64,000 bases of DNA. Origin: Variovorax paradoxus. Its GTDB lineage: Bacteria > Pseudomonadota > Gammaproteobacteria > Burkholderiales > Burkholderiaceae_C. Position 1 is the first letter of the stretch. Every line of letters starts with the position of its first letter. This document shows positions 7,534 through 14,725 of this stretch, one piece after another. A model generated the notes under the pieces. It ran no database searches. It saw nothing but the letters and a program-made list of their open reading frames with translations, and had not been told where the DNA came from. The stretch covers positions 2,962,001 to 3,026,000 of the forward strand of contig NZ_LR743507.1 in NCBI RefSeq assembly GCF_902712855.1, read 5' to 3'. A program made the position numbers and the translations under genes.

Positions 7534-8789
7534 GGGTTCAATGCCTTGGCGGCGGCGAGCCCGCTGAGGACGGCGCCTTCGAGCGTGGCGGGATACGGGC
7601 CTTCGGTGTAGTCGCCACAGGCATGGAGGCCTGGCGCGATGACCTGTGAGGGCCGTGCGAGTGCGGGCGTGCAGGCGAAGGTGGCGCGCTTCTCGACCAC
7701 GGTCTGCACCAGTTGCAGGTTCGGCTGGCCCAATTGGGCGGCGGCTTGCGCGATGACCTGTGCTTCGAGCACCTCGCGCGATGTCTCGTTCGCGCTCACG
7801 ACCATCGCGAGCACGCCCTGCATGCCGCCGAGCTGGCTCCGGTCGAAAACGAACTGGGCCGGTGCCCTGGCCGGATGGCTGCGCAGCGCGAGCATCGGCT
7901 CGGCGAGCGGCGTGGCCCCGCGCACGTAGACGGTGGCGATGGCTTCGAAGCGCAGCGCCTCGGTGGTCCGGCACCAGCCGTCGGCGGCCAGGCCCGATGC
8001 GCGCACGAGCCGGGCCGCGTCCCACGGAGCGCAGGCCAGCACGACCTGATCGAAGGCTTCGCCATCGACCAGCCAGCGCCCGGCCTCGGATGCGATGGCA
8101 CGCACACGCGTGCCGACGCGCACCGGGGCGCCTCGCTGCATCAGCCAGTGGATCGCCGCATCGGGCAGCAGCGCGCCCAGGTCCGCGCGCGGCAGCAGCA
8201 GGTCGGCGCCGCCGCTGCCGCTGAACAGTGCGTCCTTCAGCACGCGCAGGAACACTTCGCCGCTCGACTGCGCCACGGGCGTGTTGAGCGCGGAAACGCA
8301 CAGCGGCTCGATCAGCTCCTGCATCACGCGCGGCGTGAGGCCGGTGCACAGCTCGGCAACCGTGGTGCTGTCGGCGCAGCGAAAGCCGGAAAGCCGCCAG
8401 CCTATCGCGGTGCGCAGCAGCGACGACTTGTCGCGCCACGTCCAGCCTTGCGCCGTGAAGATGCCTGCAAGCAGGTCGAGCGGCGCGGGCAGCCTGGGCA
8501 GCTTCAGCCCGCCGCCATCGGCAAAGCGCAACGAAAGAGGCAGCCGAAGCAGTGCGCTTTCGACATCGACGCCGACGTCGCGCATCAGCCGGAGCGTGGC
8601 GGCGTACGCGCCGATCAGGATGTGCTGGCCGTTGTCCAGCGCGAGCCCGTGCATGTTGTCGACCCGCCGCGCGCGGCCGCCCGGCGTGGGCGCGGCTTCG
8701 AACAGGGTGACGGCATGCCCGAGGCGCGTGGCTTCCACTGCGCAAGCAAGTCCGGCCCAGCCTGCGCCGATGACGGCAATGTTCTTCAT
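7530..8789 (-). CDS. hpnE: Hydroxysqualene dehydroxylase
   Basis: A 419-residue FAD-dependent amine-oxidase-fold enzyme. The N-terminus MKNIAVIGAGWAGLACAVEA is a Rossmann dinucleotide site (GAGWAG), followed by the acidic strand end (LFEA) and the GGRARR motif near residue 37. A C-terminal FAD segment reads GLHACGDYTEGPYPATLEGA. In the HpnCDE route it reduces hydroxysqualene to squalene. It overlaps an unknown gene upstream and a small gene downstream, each by ATGA. The presence of hpnC and hpnD in the same operon makes the assignment firm. Confidence 0.93.
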   Translation of the reverse strand: MKNIAVIGAGWAGLACAVEATRLGHAVTLFEAAPTPGGRARRVDNMHGLALDNGQHILIGAYAATLRLMRDVGVDVESALLRLPLSLRFADGGGLKLPRLPAPLDLLAGIFTAQGWTWRDKSSLLRTAIGWRLSGFRCADSTTVAELCTGLTPRVMQELIEPLCVSALNTPVAQSSGEVFLRVLKDALFSGSGGADLLLPRADLGALLPDAAIHWLMQRGAPVRVGTRVRAIASEAGRWLVDGEAFDQVVLACAPWDAARLVRASGLAADGWCRTTEALRFEAIATVYVRGATPLAEPMLALRSHPARAPAQFVFDRSQLGGMQGVLAMVVSANETSREVLEAQVIAQAAAQLGQPNLQLVQTVVEKRATFACTPALARPSQVIAPGLHACGDYTEGPYPATLEGAVLSGLAAAKALNP

Positions 8790-9604
8790 CGGGCGGTCCG
8801 CGCAAGTCGGATGCGATCGTCGTACGGGTACAGGTCGTCGTCCGGCTTCTCGCAGCGCACAAAACACCTGTGCGTGAGAAGCTCGATGCGCTCGGCAGCC
8901 GTCAGGTCATAGTCGGAGACGGGCAATTCCGGCGCGGACAGGTCATGCTTGCCATCCGCATTGAAGAGCAGTTCGTCGCCGAGGACGTGGTCGCGCCGGA
9001 AGGTGGTTCTCCATTGCGAATTGGAGCCCCAGCCATCCGACGGGTCCGAAGTGCGGCGGTACCTGCGTTGGCGTGCCCAATGGAGCGTCGAGGACGTCGC
9101 GATCTCGGGCTGCAGCGCGCCGAAGGCACAGCTGACCGCAACGCCCGCGCGCGAGAACATCATCGTTCCGAGCATCAGCGCGGGCCAGTCGACCCTTGCC
9201 AGTTCAATGCGTTTGCGTCGCGGAGAGTGTGCTCGTTCTTCGGTGACTTCGACGATTTCGTGGAAGAACGGTGAGTAATCGGTTTCGTCTGCGATTTGGC
9301 AACCCAGCCCGGTCATGAACGCCTGGTAATCCGGCAACGTCAGGGCGGGACCTTCCCAGCCTTCGCCGCTCTGGAATGGCAGCAGCAGAACTTGGTTGAC
9401 GCGTGACAGCGCATAGAGTCGCCAAGAGTCCTCGATGGCGATGGGTTCCGCAAAAGTGCGACTCCCAAATTCCTGGAGCCATTCGCGCTCCTGCGCGTGT
9501 GTTTGGAGCCACTGCTGAAGCAGCGTCTGGAATACGTCTTCCGCGGGGCTGCTTCGGTTGAGCGCATCGAACAATTGCCGATACGGTGCTTGGCACGGGT
9601 CCAT
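8786..9604 (-). CDS. Unknown 272-residue protein inserted between hpnD and hpnE
   Basis: I do not recognise this protein. It is soluble, aromatic-rich and acidic, with no signal peptide, no membrane helix and no known catalytic motif. It starts MDPCQAPYRQLFDALNRS and has a Trp/Arg/Ser-rich central part near residues 180-210. Base composition is clearly lower in GC than its neighbours: the line of 60 bases from 9241 is about 52 percent GC, against roughly two-thirds or more around it. Codon use is likewise less biased. Its start lies 11 bases after hpnD and its stop overlaps hpnE as ATGA, so it is translationally coupled within the operon. It may be a transferred gene that has settled into the operon; a role in squalene synthesis is not shown. 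Confidence 0.78.
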   Translation of the reverse strand: MDPCQAPYRQLFDALNRSSPAEDVFQTLLQQWLQTHAQEREWLQEFGSRTFAEPIAIEDSWRLYALSRVNQVLLLPFQSGEGWEGPALTLPDYQAFMTGLGCQIADETDYSPFFHEIVEVTEERAHSPRRKRIELARVDWPALMLGTMMFSRAGVAVSCAFGALQPEIATSSTLHWARQRRYRRTSDPSDGWGSNSQWRTTFRRDHVLGDELLFNADGKHDLSAPELPVSDYDLTAAERIELLTHRCFVRCEKPDDDLYPYDDRIRLARTAR

Positions 9605-9615
9605 AAGCGCGGAAG

Positions 9616-10455
9616 CTAGATGCGTCCCAGCGCCTGAACCTTCCATGCCAGCCACAGCTTGCGCACCGGCGTGAGGCTCACGCGCTGGTTCAGCACCTGG
9701 AAGTCGTCGCGCTCGATCTCGCGCAGCAGGGTGCGGTAGATGCTGGCCATCATCAGGCCGGGCTTCTGTGCGCGGCGGTCGGCCAGCGGGAGCAGGGCGA
9801 GCGCTTCGTCGTAGGCGGCGTGGGCGCGTGCGGCCTGGAACTTCATGAGTGCCACGAAGCGCTCGGAGTGCACGCGGTTCAGGATCTCGTGGGCCTTGAC
9901 GTCGAACTTCTGCAGTTCGTTCACCGGCAGGTAGATGCGCCCGCGCAGAGCGTCTTCGCCGACGTCTCGCAGGATGTTGGTGAGCTGCAGCGCCAGGCCC
10001 AGCTTGTGTGCGTAGGCGGTGGTCTGCGGCTCGGTCTGGCCGAAGATGCGCGCGGCCACCTCGCCGACCACGCCGGCCACGAGGTGGCAGTAGCGCGCGA
10101 GACCGGGAAAGTCGAGGTAGCGGGTCTGGTCGAGGTCCATCTGGCAACCGTCGATGACCTCGTGGAGCTGGCGCGCCTCGATGCCGTAGGCGGCGGCGTG
10201 CGGCATCAGGGCCTGCATCACCGGGTGGTGCGGCGTGCCGGCGAAGGACTGGGCAACTTCGGTGCGCCACCAGGCGAGCTTGGTGGCGGCCACGCCGGGG
10301 TCGGACACCTCGTCGACCACGTCGTCGACTTCGCGGCAGAAGGCATAGAAGGCCGTGATCGCGGCGCGGCGCGGCTTGGGCAGGAACAGGAATGCGTAAT
10401 AGAAACTGCTGCCCGAGGCGGCGGCCTTGTCTTGCACGTATTGCTCGGGAGTCAT
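9616..10455 (-). CDS. hpnD: Presqualene diphosphate synthase
   Basis: A 279-residue trans-isoprenyl diphosphate synthase of the squalene/phytoene synthase family. It condenses two farnesyl diphosphates to presqualene diphosphate. The first aspartate-rich motif is CREVDDVVDEV (Asp44, Asp45, Asp48) and the second is NILRDVGEDALRGRIYLP near residue 160; both bind Mg-diphosphate. The ATG at 10455 overlaps the hpnC stop as ATGA, which I prefer over an upstream ATG at 10485 that would add ten residues. It is followed by an unknown gene after 11 bases, then hpnE. Confidence 0.94.
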   Translation of the reverse strand: MTPEQYVQDKAAASGSSFYYAFLFLPKPRRAAITAFYAFCREVDDVVDEVSDPGVAATKLAWWRTEVAQSFAGTPHHPVMQALMPHAAAYGIEARQLHEVIDGCQMDLDQTRYLDFPGLARYCHLVAGVVGEVAARIFGQTEPQTTAYAHKLGLALQLTNILRDVGEDALRGRIYLPVNELQKFDVKAHEILNRVHSERFVALMKFQAARAHAAYDEALALLPLADRRAQKPGLMMASIYRTLLREIERDDFQVLNQRVSLTPVRKLWLAWKVQALGRI

Positions 10456-11369
10456 CGGGGAGGCGCTGCTTTCATGGGCCGCCATTGTCTCCGCATCCGC
10501 ATGGCCTTCCAGAGCAGCACCGGTGCGTCAAGCTTGCCGACGGTGGGGCGCTGCGAGAAGGTGTCGAAGCCCAGGTCCTCGATCTTGTCGAGGATGCGCA
10601 GGCCGCCCTGCACGACCAGCCGGAGTTCCCAGCCGACGCGGCCCGGCAACCTGTGCACGAGCGGCGCGCCGGCCGTCATGAGTTCGCGCGCCCAGTGCGA
10701 CACCACTGCTATCAGATTGATAGCTTCCTGCGGAGGCTCGGCGCGCGAAAGCGGTGAAAACACCTTGAAGTTCTCGGGTGCCAGGCCGCGCCGGTCGCAG
10801 TCGGTCAGCGGAAAGTAGAAGCGCCCGCGCGGCAGATCCACGCTCGGGTCCTGCCAGAAGTTGATGAGCTGCAGCGCGCTGCAGATGGCGTCGCTCTGTG
10901 CGAGGGCATCGGCGTCGCGCACGCCGTACAGGTGCAGCAGCAGACGGCCGATGGGATTGGCGGAGCGGCGGCAGTAGTCGAGCAGCTCGGCGCGGTCGGC
11001 GTAGGTGCCGCGGTCGCGGGTTTTCTCGATGTCCTGCATGAAGGCGCTCAGCAGGTCGGCAAGCAGGTCTTCGGGCAGGCCGTGCAGCGCGATGCTGTGG
11101 GCGAGCGGACCGAACACATGCGGCCAGCGCGATTCCGGCAGCACCTGGCCTTGCGCGGCGGCGGCCAGTTCTTCGCGGTAGGCGCGCAGTTCGGCGAGGC
11201 GCTCGTCGGGCGAGGCGGTGCCTTCGTCGGCGATGTCGTCGGCGGTGCGCGCGAAGTGGTAGATCGCGGCGATGGGTGGGCGCAATGGCGGCGGGCACAG
11301 CCACGAGGCGACCGGGAAGTTCTCGTAGTGCGTCGGCGCGGCGGCAAGGTGGGGAGGAGTGGCGGGCAC
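10452..11369 (-). CDS. hpnC: Hydroxysqualene synthase
   Basis: A protein of about 305 residues of the squalene/phytoene synthase family that converts presqualene diphosphate to hydroxysqualene. The first aspartate motif is ARTADDIADEG and the second NFWQDPSVDLPRGRFYF. The start is uncertain: a GTG at 11369 gives a short N-terminus before the conserved THYENFPVASWLCP block, and another GTG at 11405 would add 12 residues. It is the first gene of a five-gene operon with hpnD and hpnE. Squalene so made feeds hopanoids or carotenoid-like lipids, but no cyclase gene is seen in this window. The gene contains a 17-base palindrome at 10708-10724. Confidence 0.92.
   Translation of the reverse strand: MPATPPHLAAAPTHYENFPVASWLCPPPLRPPIAAIYHFARTADDIADEGTASPDERLAELRAYREELAAAAQGQVLPESRWPHVFGPLAHSIALHGLPEDLLADLLSAFMQDIEKTRDRGTYADRAELLDYCRRSANPIGRLLLHLYGVRDADALAQSDAICSALQLINFWQDPSVDLPRGRFYFPLTDCDRRGLAPENFKVFSPLSRAEPPQEAINLIAVVSHWARELMTAGAPLVHRLPGRVGWELRLVVQGGLRILDKIEDLGFDTFSQRPTVGKLDAPVLLWKAMRMRRQWRPMKAAPPR
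10708..10724. repeat. Short palindrome GCTATCA-N3-TGATAGC inside hpnC
   Basis: Seven-base arms GCTATCA and TGATAGC surround a 3-base GAT loop. Both strands read almost the same. The element lies in frame inside hpnC, coding for Ala-Ile-Asn-Leu-Ile-Ala. Similar AT-centred GCTAT...ATAGC palindromes are frequent in Comamonadaceae genomes in my recollection, so this may be one member of a dispersed set rather than a local operator. Confidence 0.5.
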
Positions 11370-11452
11370 GCGACGATTGTCCGCGACGACGACGCGCCGG
11401 TGCACGGCCGCGGCACTATGCTCGCAGCGTTGCCACTCTCGACTTCCGCTTC

Positions 11453-13378
11453 ATGAAAGCATCCGCGCCGTCTTCCGGCCCCCAGGTTTCATCGGCGTAC
11501 GGAGAGGCGGCGCACCCGGCGGGCCCCACGCTGATGATTGCCGCGCTCGGCGTGGTGTTCGGCGACATCGGCACTTCGCCGCTGTATGCCTTCAAGGAGA
11601 CGATGAATCCCGAGCACGGAATTCCGTTCTCGCCCGATTCGGTGCTGGGGCTGCTCTCGCTGATCTTCTGGGGGCTAATGTTCGTGGTGACGCTCAAGTA
11701 CGTGGTCTTCGTGCTGCGCGCCGACCACGACGGCGAAGGCGGCATCCTGGCACTGCAGGCGCTGGCGCGCAGTGCGGTGGCCGGTCCGAAGACGAAGCCC
11801 TGGGTGTGGAGCGCGATCGGCATGCTGGGCCTGGTGGGCGCGGCCATGTTCTACGGCGACAGCCTGATCACGCCGGCCATTTCCGTTCTGTCGGCGGTCG
11901 AAGGCCTGGAGGTGCAGGCCCCGGTGCTGCAGCGCGCGGTGCTGCCGATCACCGTGGTGATCCTGGTGGCGCTGTTCGCGGTGCAGAAGAAGGGTACGGG
12001 CGCGGTCGGCAAGGTATTCGGGCCGGTCATGCTGCTGTGGTTCCTGGTGCTGGCCGCCGCGGGCCTGTGGCAGGTGCTGCAGCAGCCGCAGGTGCTGGCG
12101 GCGCTCGACCCGCGCCGGGCCGCGGGCTTTCTCTTCGAGCATCGCGCGCAGTCGCTGGCGGTGCTGGGCGCGGTGTTCCTGGCTTTCACGGGCGGCGAGG
12201 CGCTCTATGCCGACATGGGCCACTTCGGCGCCAGGCCGATCCGCCTGGCCTGGCTCTTCATTGCGCTGCCGGGGCTGGTGCTGAACTATTTCGGGCAGGG
12301 CGCGCTGGTGCTGGGCAATCCGGCGGCCATCGACAACCCGTTCTTCCGGCTCTTTCCTTCCTGGGGTGTGCTGCCGATGGTGGTGCTGGCCGCCATGGCG
12401 ACCGTGATCGCCTCGCAGGCCGTGATCTCCGGCGCGTTCTCGCTCACCGCGCATGCGATGCGCATGGGCTACCTGCCGCGCATGCGGGTGATCCAGACCT
12501 CGGGCACGGCCATCGGGCAGATCTACGTGCCGGCCGTGAACTGGCTGCTGATGGCGGGCGTGCTGCTGCTGGTGCTGGGCTTCCGAAGCTCGGGTGCGCT
12601 GTCGGCCGCGTACGGTATCGCGGTGTCGATCACGATGGTGACGACCACGCTGCTGGCCGGCATCGTGGCCTGGGGCCTGTGGCGCTGGAACAGGGTGGCG
12701 GTGGCGGTCGGCGTGGCGGCCTTTGCCGCGGTCGACCTGACCTTCGTGGTGGCCAACAGCCTGAAGATCGCCGAAGGCGGCTGGCTGACCTTGGCCGTGG
12801 CCGCCGTGGTGATGGTGCTGTTCACCACCTGGGCCAAGGGCCGCCGGCTCGGACTGGAGGCAGCCGCGGCCGACAGCCTGCCGCTGCGGCCGTTCATCGA
12901 GTCGCTGGCGCAGCACATGCCGCACAGGGTGAGCGGCACGGCGGTGTTCCTCAATCCCGACGCCACGGCAGTGCCGCACGCGCTGCTGCACAACCTCAAG
13001 CACAACCAGGTGCTGCACGCGCAGGTGATCGTGCTTCGCGTGCTGGCCTGCGACACGCCGCGGGTGGACGCGCGCATCCGCATCGAGGCCGAACAGCTGA
13101 TGGAAGGCATCTGGGTGGTCACGGCGCGCCACGGGTTCATGGAGCGACCCGACGTGCCCGAGTTCATCCGCATCCTGGCGTACCAGAAGACGCTGGCCAT
13201 CGACTCGATGAAGACCTCGTACTTCGTCTCGCGGGCCTCGGTGGGCGAGGAGAACCTGCCGGGCCTGAACCCGCTACGCCGGGCGCTGTTCGGCTGGCTG
13301 CAGCGCAATGCGGGCAGGGCGTCGGACTACTTCGAGCTGCCAGACAACCGGCTTGTGGAGATGGGACAGCGGACCTGA
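11453..13378 (+). CDS. kup: Low-affinity potassium transporter Kup
   Basis: A 641-residue K+:H+ symporter of the KUP/HAK/KT family, within the usual length. The N-terminal signature GVVFGDIGTSPLYAFKE begins near residue 33, followed by about twelve membrane helices including the conserved GEALYADMGHFG segment near 249. A cytoplasmic C-terminal domain of about 170 residues follows. It allows K+ uptake, typically at low pH or as a housekeeping system. It starts with ATG at 11453, divergent from hpnC, leaving about 80 bases for both promoters. An RND efflux operon follows on the same strand after 129 bases with its own promoter. Confidence 0.95.
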   Translation: MKASAPSSGPQVSSAYGEAAHPAGPTLMIAALGVVFGDIGTSPLYAFKETMNPEHGIPFSPDSVLGLLSLIFWGLMFVVTLKYVVFVLRADHDGEGGILALQALARSAVAGPKTKPWVWSAIGMLGLVGAAMFYGDSLITPAISVLSAVEGLEVQAPVLQRAVLPITVVILVALFAVQKKGTGAVGKVFGPVMLLWFLVLAAAGLWQVLQQPQVLAALDPRRAAGFLFEHRAQSLAVLGAVFLAFTGGEALYADMGHFGARPIRLAWLFIALPGLVLNYFGQGALVLGNPAAIDNPFFRLFPSWGVLPMVVLAAMATVIASQAVISGAFSLTAHAMRMGYLPRMRVIQTSGTAIGQIYVPAVNWLLMAGVLLLVLGFRSSGALSAAYGIAVSITMVTTTLLAGIVAWGLWRWNRVAVAVGVAAFAAVDLTFVVANSLKIAEGGWLTLAVAAVVMVLFTTWAKGRRLGLEAAAADSLPLRPFIESLAQHMPHRVSGTAVFLNPDATAVPHALLHNLKHNQVLHAQVIVLRVLACDTPRVDARIRIEAEQLMEGIWVVTARHGFMERPDVPEFIRILAYQKTLAIDSMKTSYFVSRASVGEENLPGLNPLRRALFGWLQRNAGRASDYFELPDNRLVEMGQRT

Positions 13379-13414
13379 CCCGGGCACCCGGCAACGGGCT
13401 GCGAACTGCTCTAG

Positions 13415-13428
13415 TGACCAACGGGTCA
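13415..13428. promoter_or_regulatory. Operator-like inverted repeat 1 upstream of the RND operon
   Basis: TGACC-AAC-GGGTCA, an imperfect dyad whose right edge touches the -35 box of the promoter. A near-identical site starts 45 bases further on, after the -10 box. The pattern resembles operators of TetR-type repressors that control MFP-RND pumps. Confidence 0.55.
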
Positions 13429-13457
13429 TTGACAGTGTTTAACGTTTACCCTAGATT
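13429..13457 (+). promoter_or_regulatory. Sigma-70 promoter of the RND efflux operon
   Basis: The -35 box is a perfect TTGACA (13429-13434), the spacer is exactly 17 bases, and the -10 box is TAGATT (13452-13457). The stretch is much more AT-rich than its surroundings. Two operator-like dyads flank it, so the promoter is strong by sequence but probably repressed. Confidence 0.75.
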
Positions 13458-13459
13458 AC

Positions 13460-13473
13460 TAACCAGTGGGTCA
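13460..13473. promoter_or_regulatory. Operator-like inverted repeat 2 upstream of the RND operon
   Basis: TAACC-AGT-GGGTCA, nearly the same as the dyad at 13415-13428 and in the same orientation, placed 2 bases after the -10 box where the transcription start should fall. A repressor bound at both sites would enclose the promoter. Confidence 0.55.
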
Positions 13474-13507
13474 GTAATGATCCGGTTCGTCCTTTCCAGG
13501 GTGTCTC

Positions 13508-14725
13508 ATGACCGCCTCCGCCGTCCTCCGTTCCCGTGCCCGCAGCGCTGCATGGCTGCTGCTCCCCGCCGTATCGGCGATCTTCCTGGCGGGCTGCTCG
13601 CCCAAGCCGGTGGCCGAGGACCCGGTTCGAGCGGTCAAGTTCGTGACCGTCGGCACGAGCGAGTTCGACGCCCAGCCCGAGTTCTCGGCCGAGGTCCGCG
13701 CGCGTGTTGAATCGCGCCTGGGCTTCCGCGTGGCGGGCAAGATCACGCGCCGCCAGGCCGAGCTTGGCCAGCGCGTGCAGGCCGGCCAGGTGCTGGCCCA
13801 GCTCGACCCGCAGGACTACCGCCTGGCCGCCGAAGCGGCGCGCGCCCAGCAGGCAGCCGCGCTCACCAACCGTGACCTGGCCGCCGCCGACCTGAAGCGC
13901 TACACCGAACTGCGCCAGCAGAACTTCATCAGCGGCGCCGAGCTGGAACGGCGCGAAACCACCTTTAAGGCCGCGCAGGCCCAGCTCGAACAGGCGCAGG
14001 CGCAACTGGCCTCGCAGGGCAACCAGGCCAACTACACAACGCTGGTGGCCGATGTGGCTGGCGTCATCACGGCCATCGAGGCCGAGCCCGGCCAGGTGGT
14101 GCAGGCCGGCACGCCGGTCGTGCGCATCGCGCAGGACGGCGCGCGCGACGTGGTCTTCGCGGTGCCCGAAGACCGCGCCACGCTGATCAAGACGGGCTCG
14201 CCCGTCACGGTGCGCGGCTGGTCGGGCGGCAGCGAGCTGCAGGGCCAGGTGCGCGAGGTCGCGGCCAGCGCCGACGCCGTCACGCGCACGTATTCGGTCA
14301 AGGTCGCGATCGACGCGGCCACGTCGCCGCCGCTCGGTGCGACGGTCTACGCACGCCCGCAGGCGCTGGCCCATGCCAGCACCGCGGTGATGAAGCTGCC
14401 GACCAGCGCGTTGCGCCAGGAAGGCAAGGGCTCGGCCGTGTGGGTGCTCGACAAGGCCAGCATGACGGTGCGTTCGCAGGCCGTGCAGGTGGCCACCGCC
14501 GACGGCAACGAGGCCGTGATCGCCTCGGGCATCGCGCCCGGCATGATGGTCGTGGCGGCGGGCGTGCATGTGCTGTCGCCGGGGCAGAAGGTCACCATCT
14601 ACCAGTCGAAGGAGGCGGCCGCGGCCGCCGCCAATGCGGGCGCCAGGGACCTGGGCCAGTCGGTGACTGCCGTTGCCGCGACGAACAAGGACATCGCGCC
14701 AGTCGCATCGGGTGCCGGCAAATGA
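13508..14725 (+). CDS. RND efflux periplasmic adaptor lipoprotein (MFP)
   Basis: A 405-residue membrane-fusion protein. The signal peptide ends in the lipobox LAGC with Cys30, so it is lipid-anchored in the inner membrane facing the periplasm. After it come the biotinyl-lipoyl-like domain (ESRLGFRVAGKITRRQAELG and the matching half near 180), an alpha-helical hairpin (residues ~100-165, rich in Ala, Gln and Glu) and beta-barrel parts. It would join the RND permease to an outer-membrane channel. Its stop overlaps the permease start as ATGA. Transcription should come from the promoter at 13429. The exported compounds are not known. Confidence 0.92.
   Translation: MTASAVLRSRARSAAWLLLPAVSAIFLAGCSPKPVAEDPVRAVKFVTVGTSEFDAQPEFSAEVRARVESRLGFRVAGKITRRQAELGQRVQAGQVLAQLDPQDYRLAAEAARAQQAAALTNRDLAAADLKRYTELRQQNFISGAELERRETTFKAAQAQLEQAQAQLASQGNQANYTTLVADVAGVITAIEAEPGQVVQAGTPVVRIAQDGARDVVFAVPEDRATLIKTGSPVTVRGWSGGSELQGQVREVAASADAVTRTYSVKVAIDAATSPPLGATVYARPQALAHASTAVMKLPTSALRQEGKGSAVWVLDKASMTVRSQAVQVATADGNEAVIASGIAPGMMVVAAGVHVLSPGQKVTIYQSKEAAAAAANAGARDLGQSVTAVAATNKDIAPVASGAGK

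Noticed and set aside
7225..8862. A fused frame reading antisense through hpnE into the small downstream gene
   Set aside because: Only its last 102 codons look like a protein; the rest is out-of-frame reading of hpnE.
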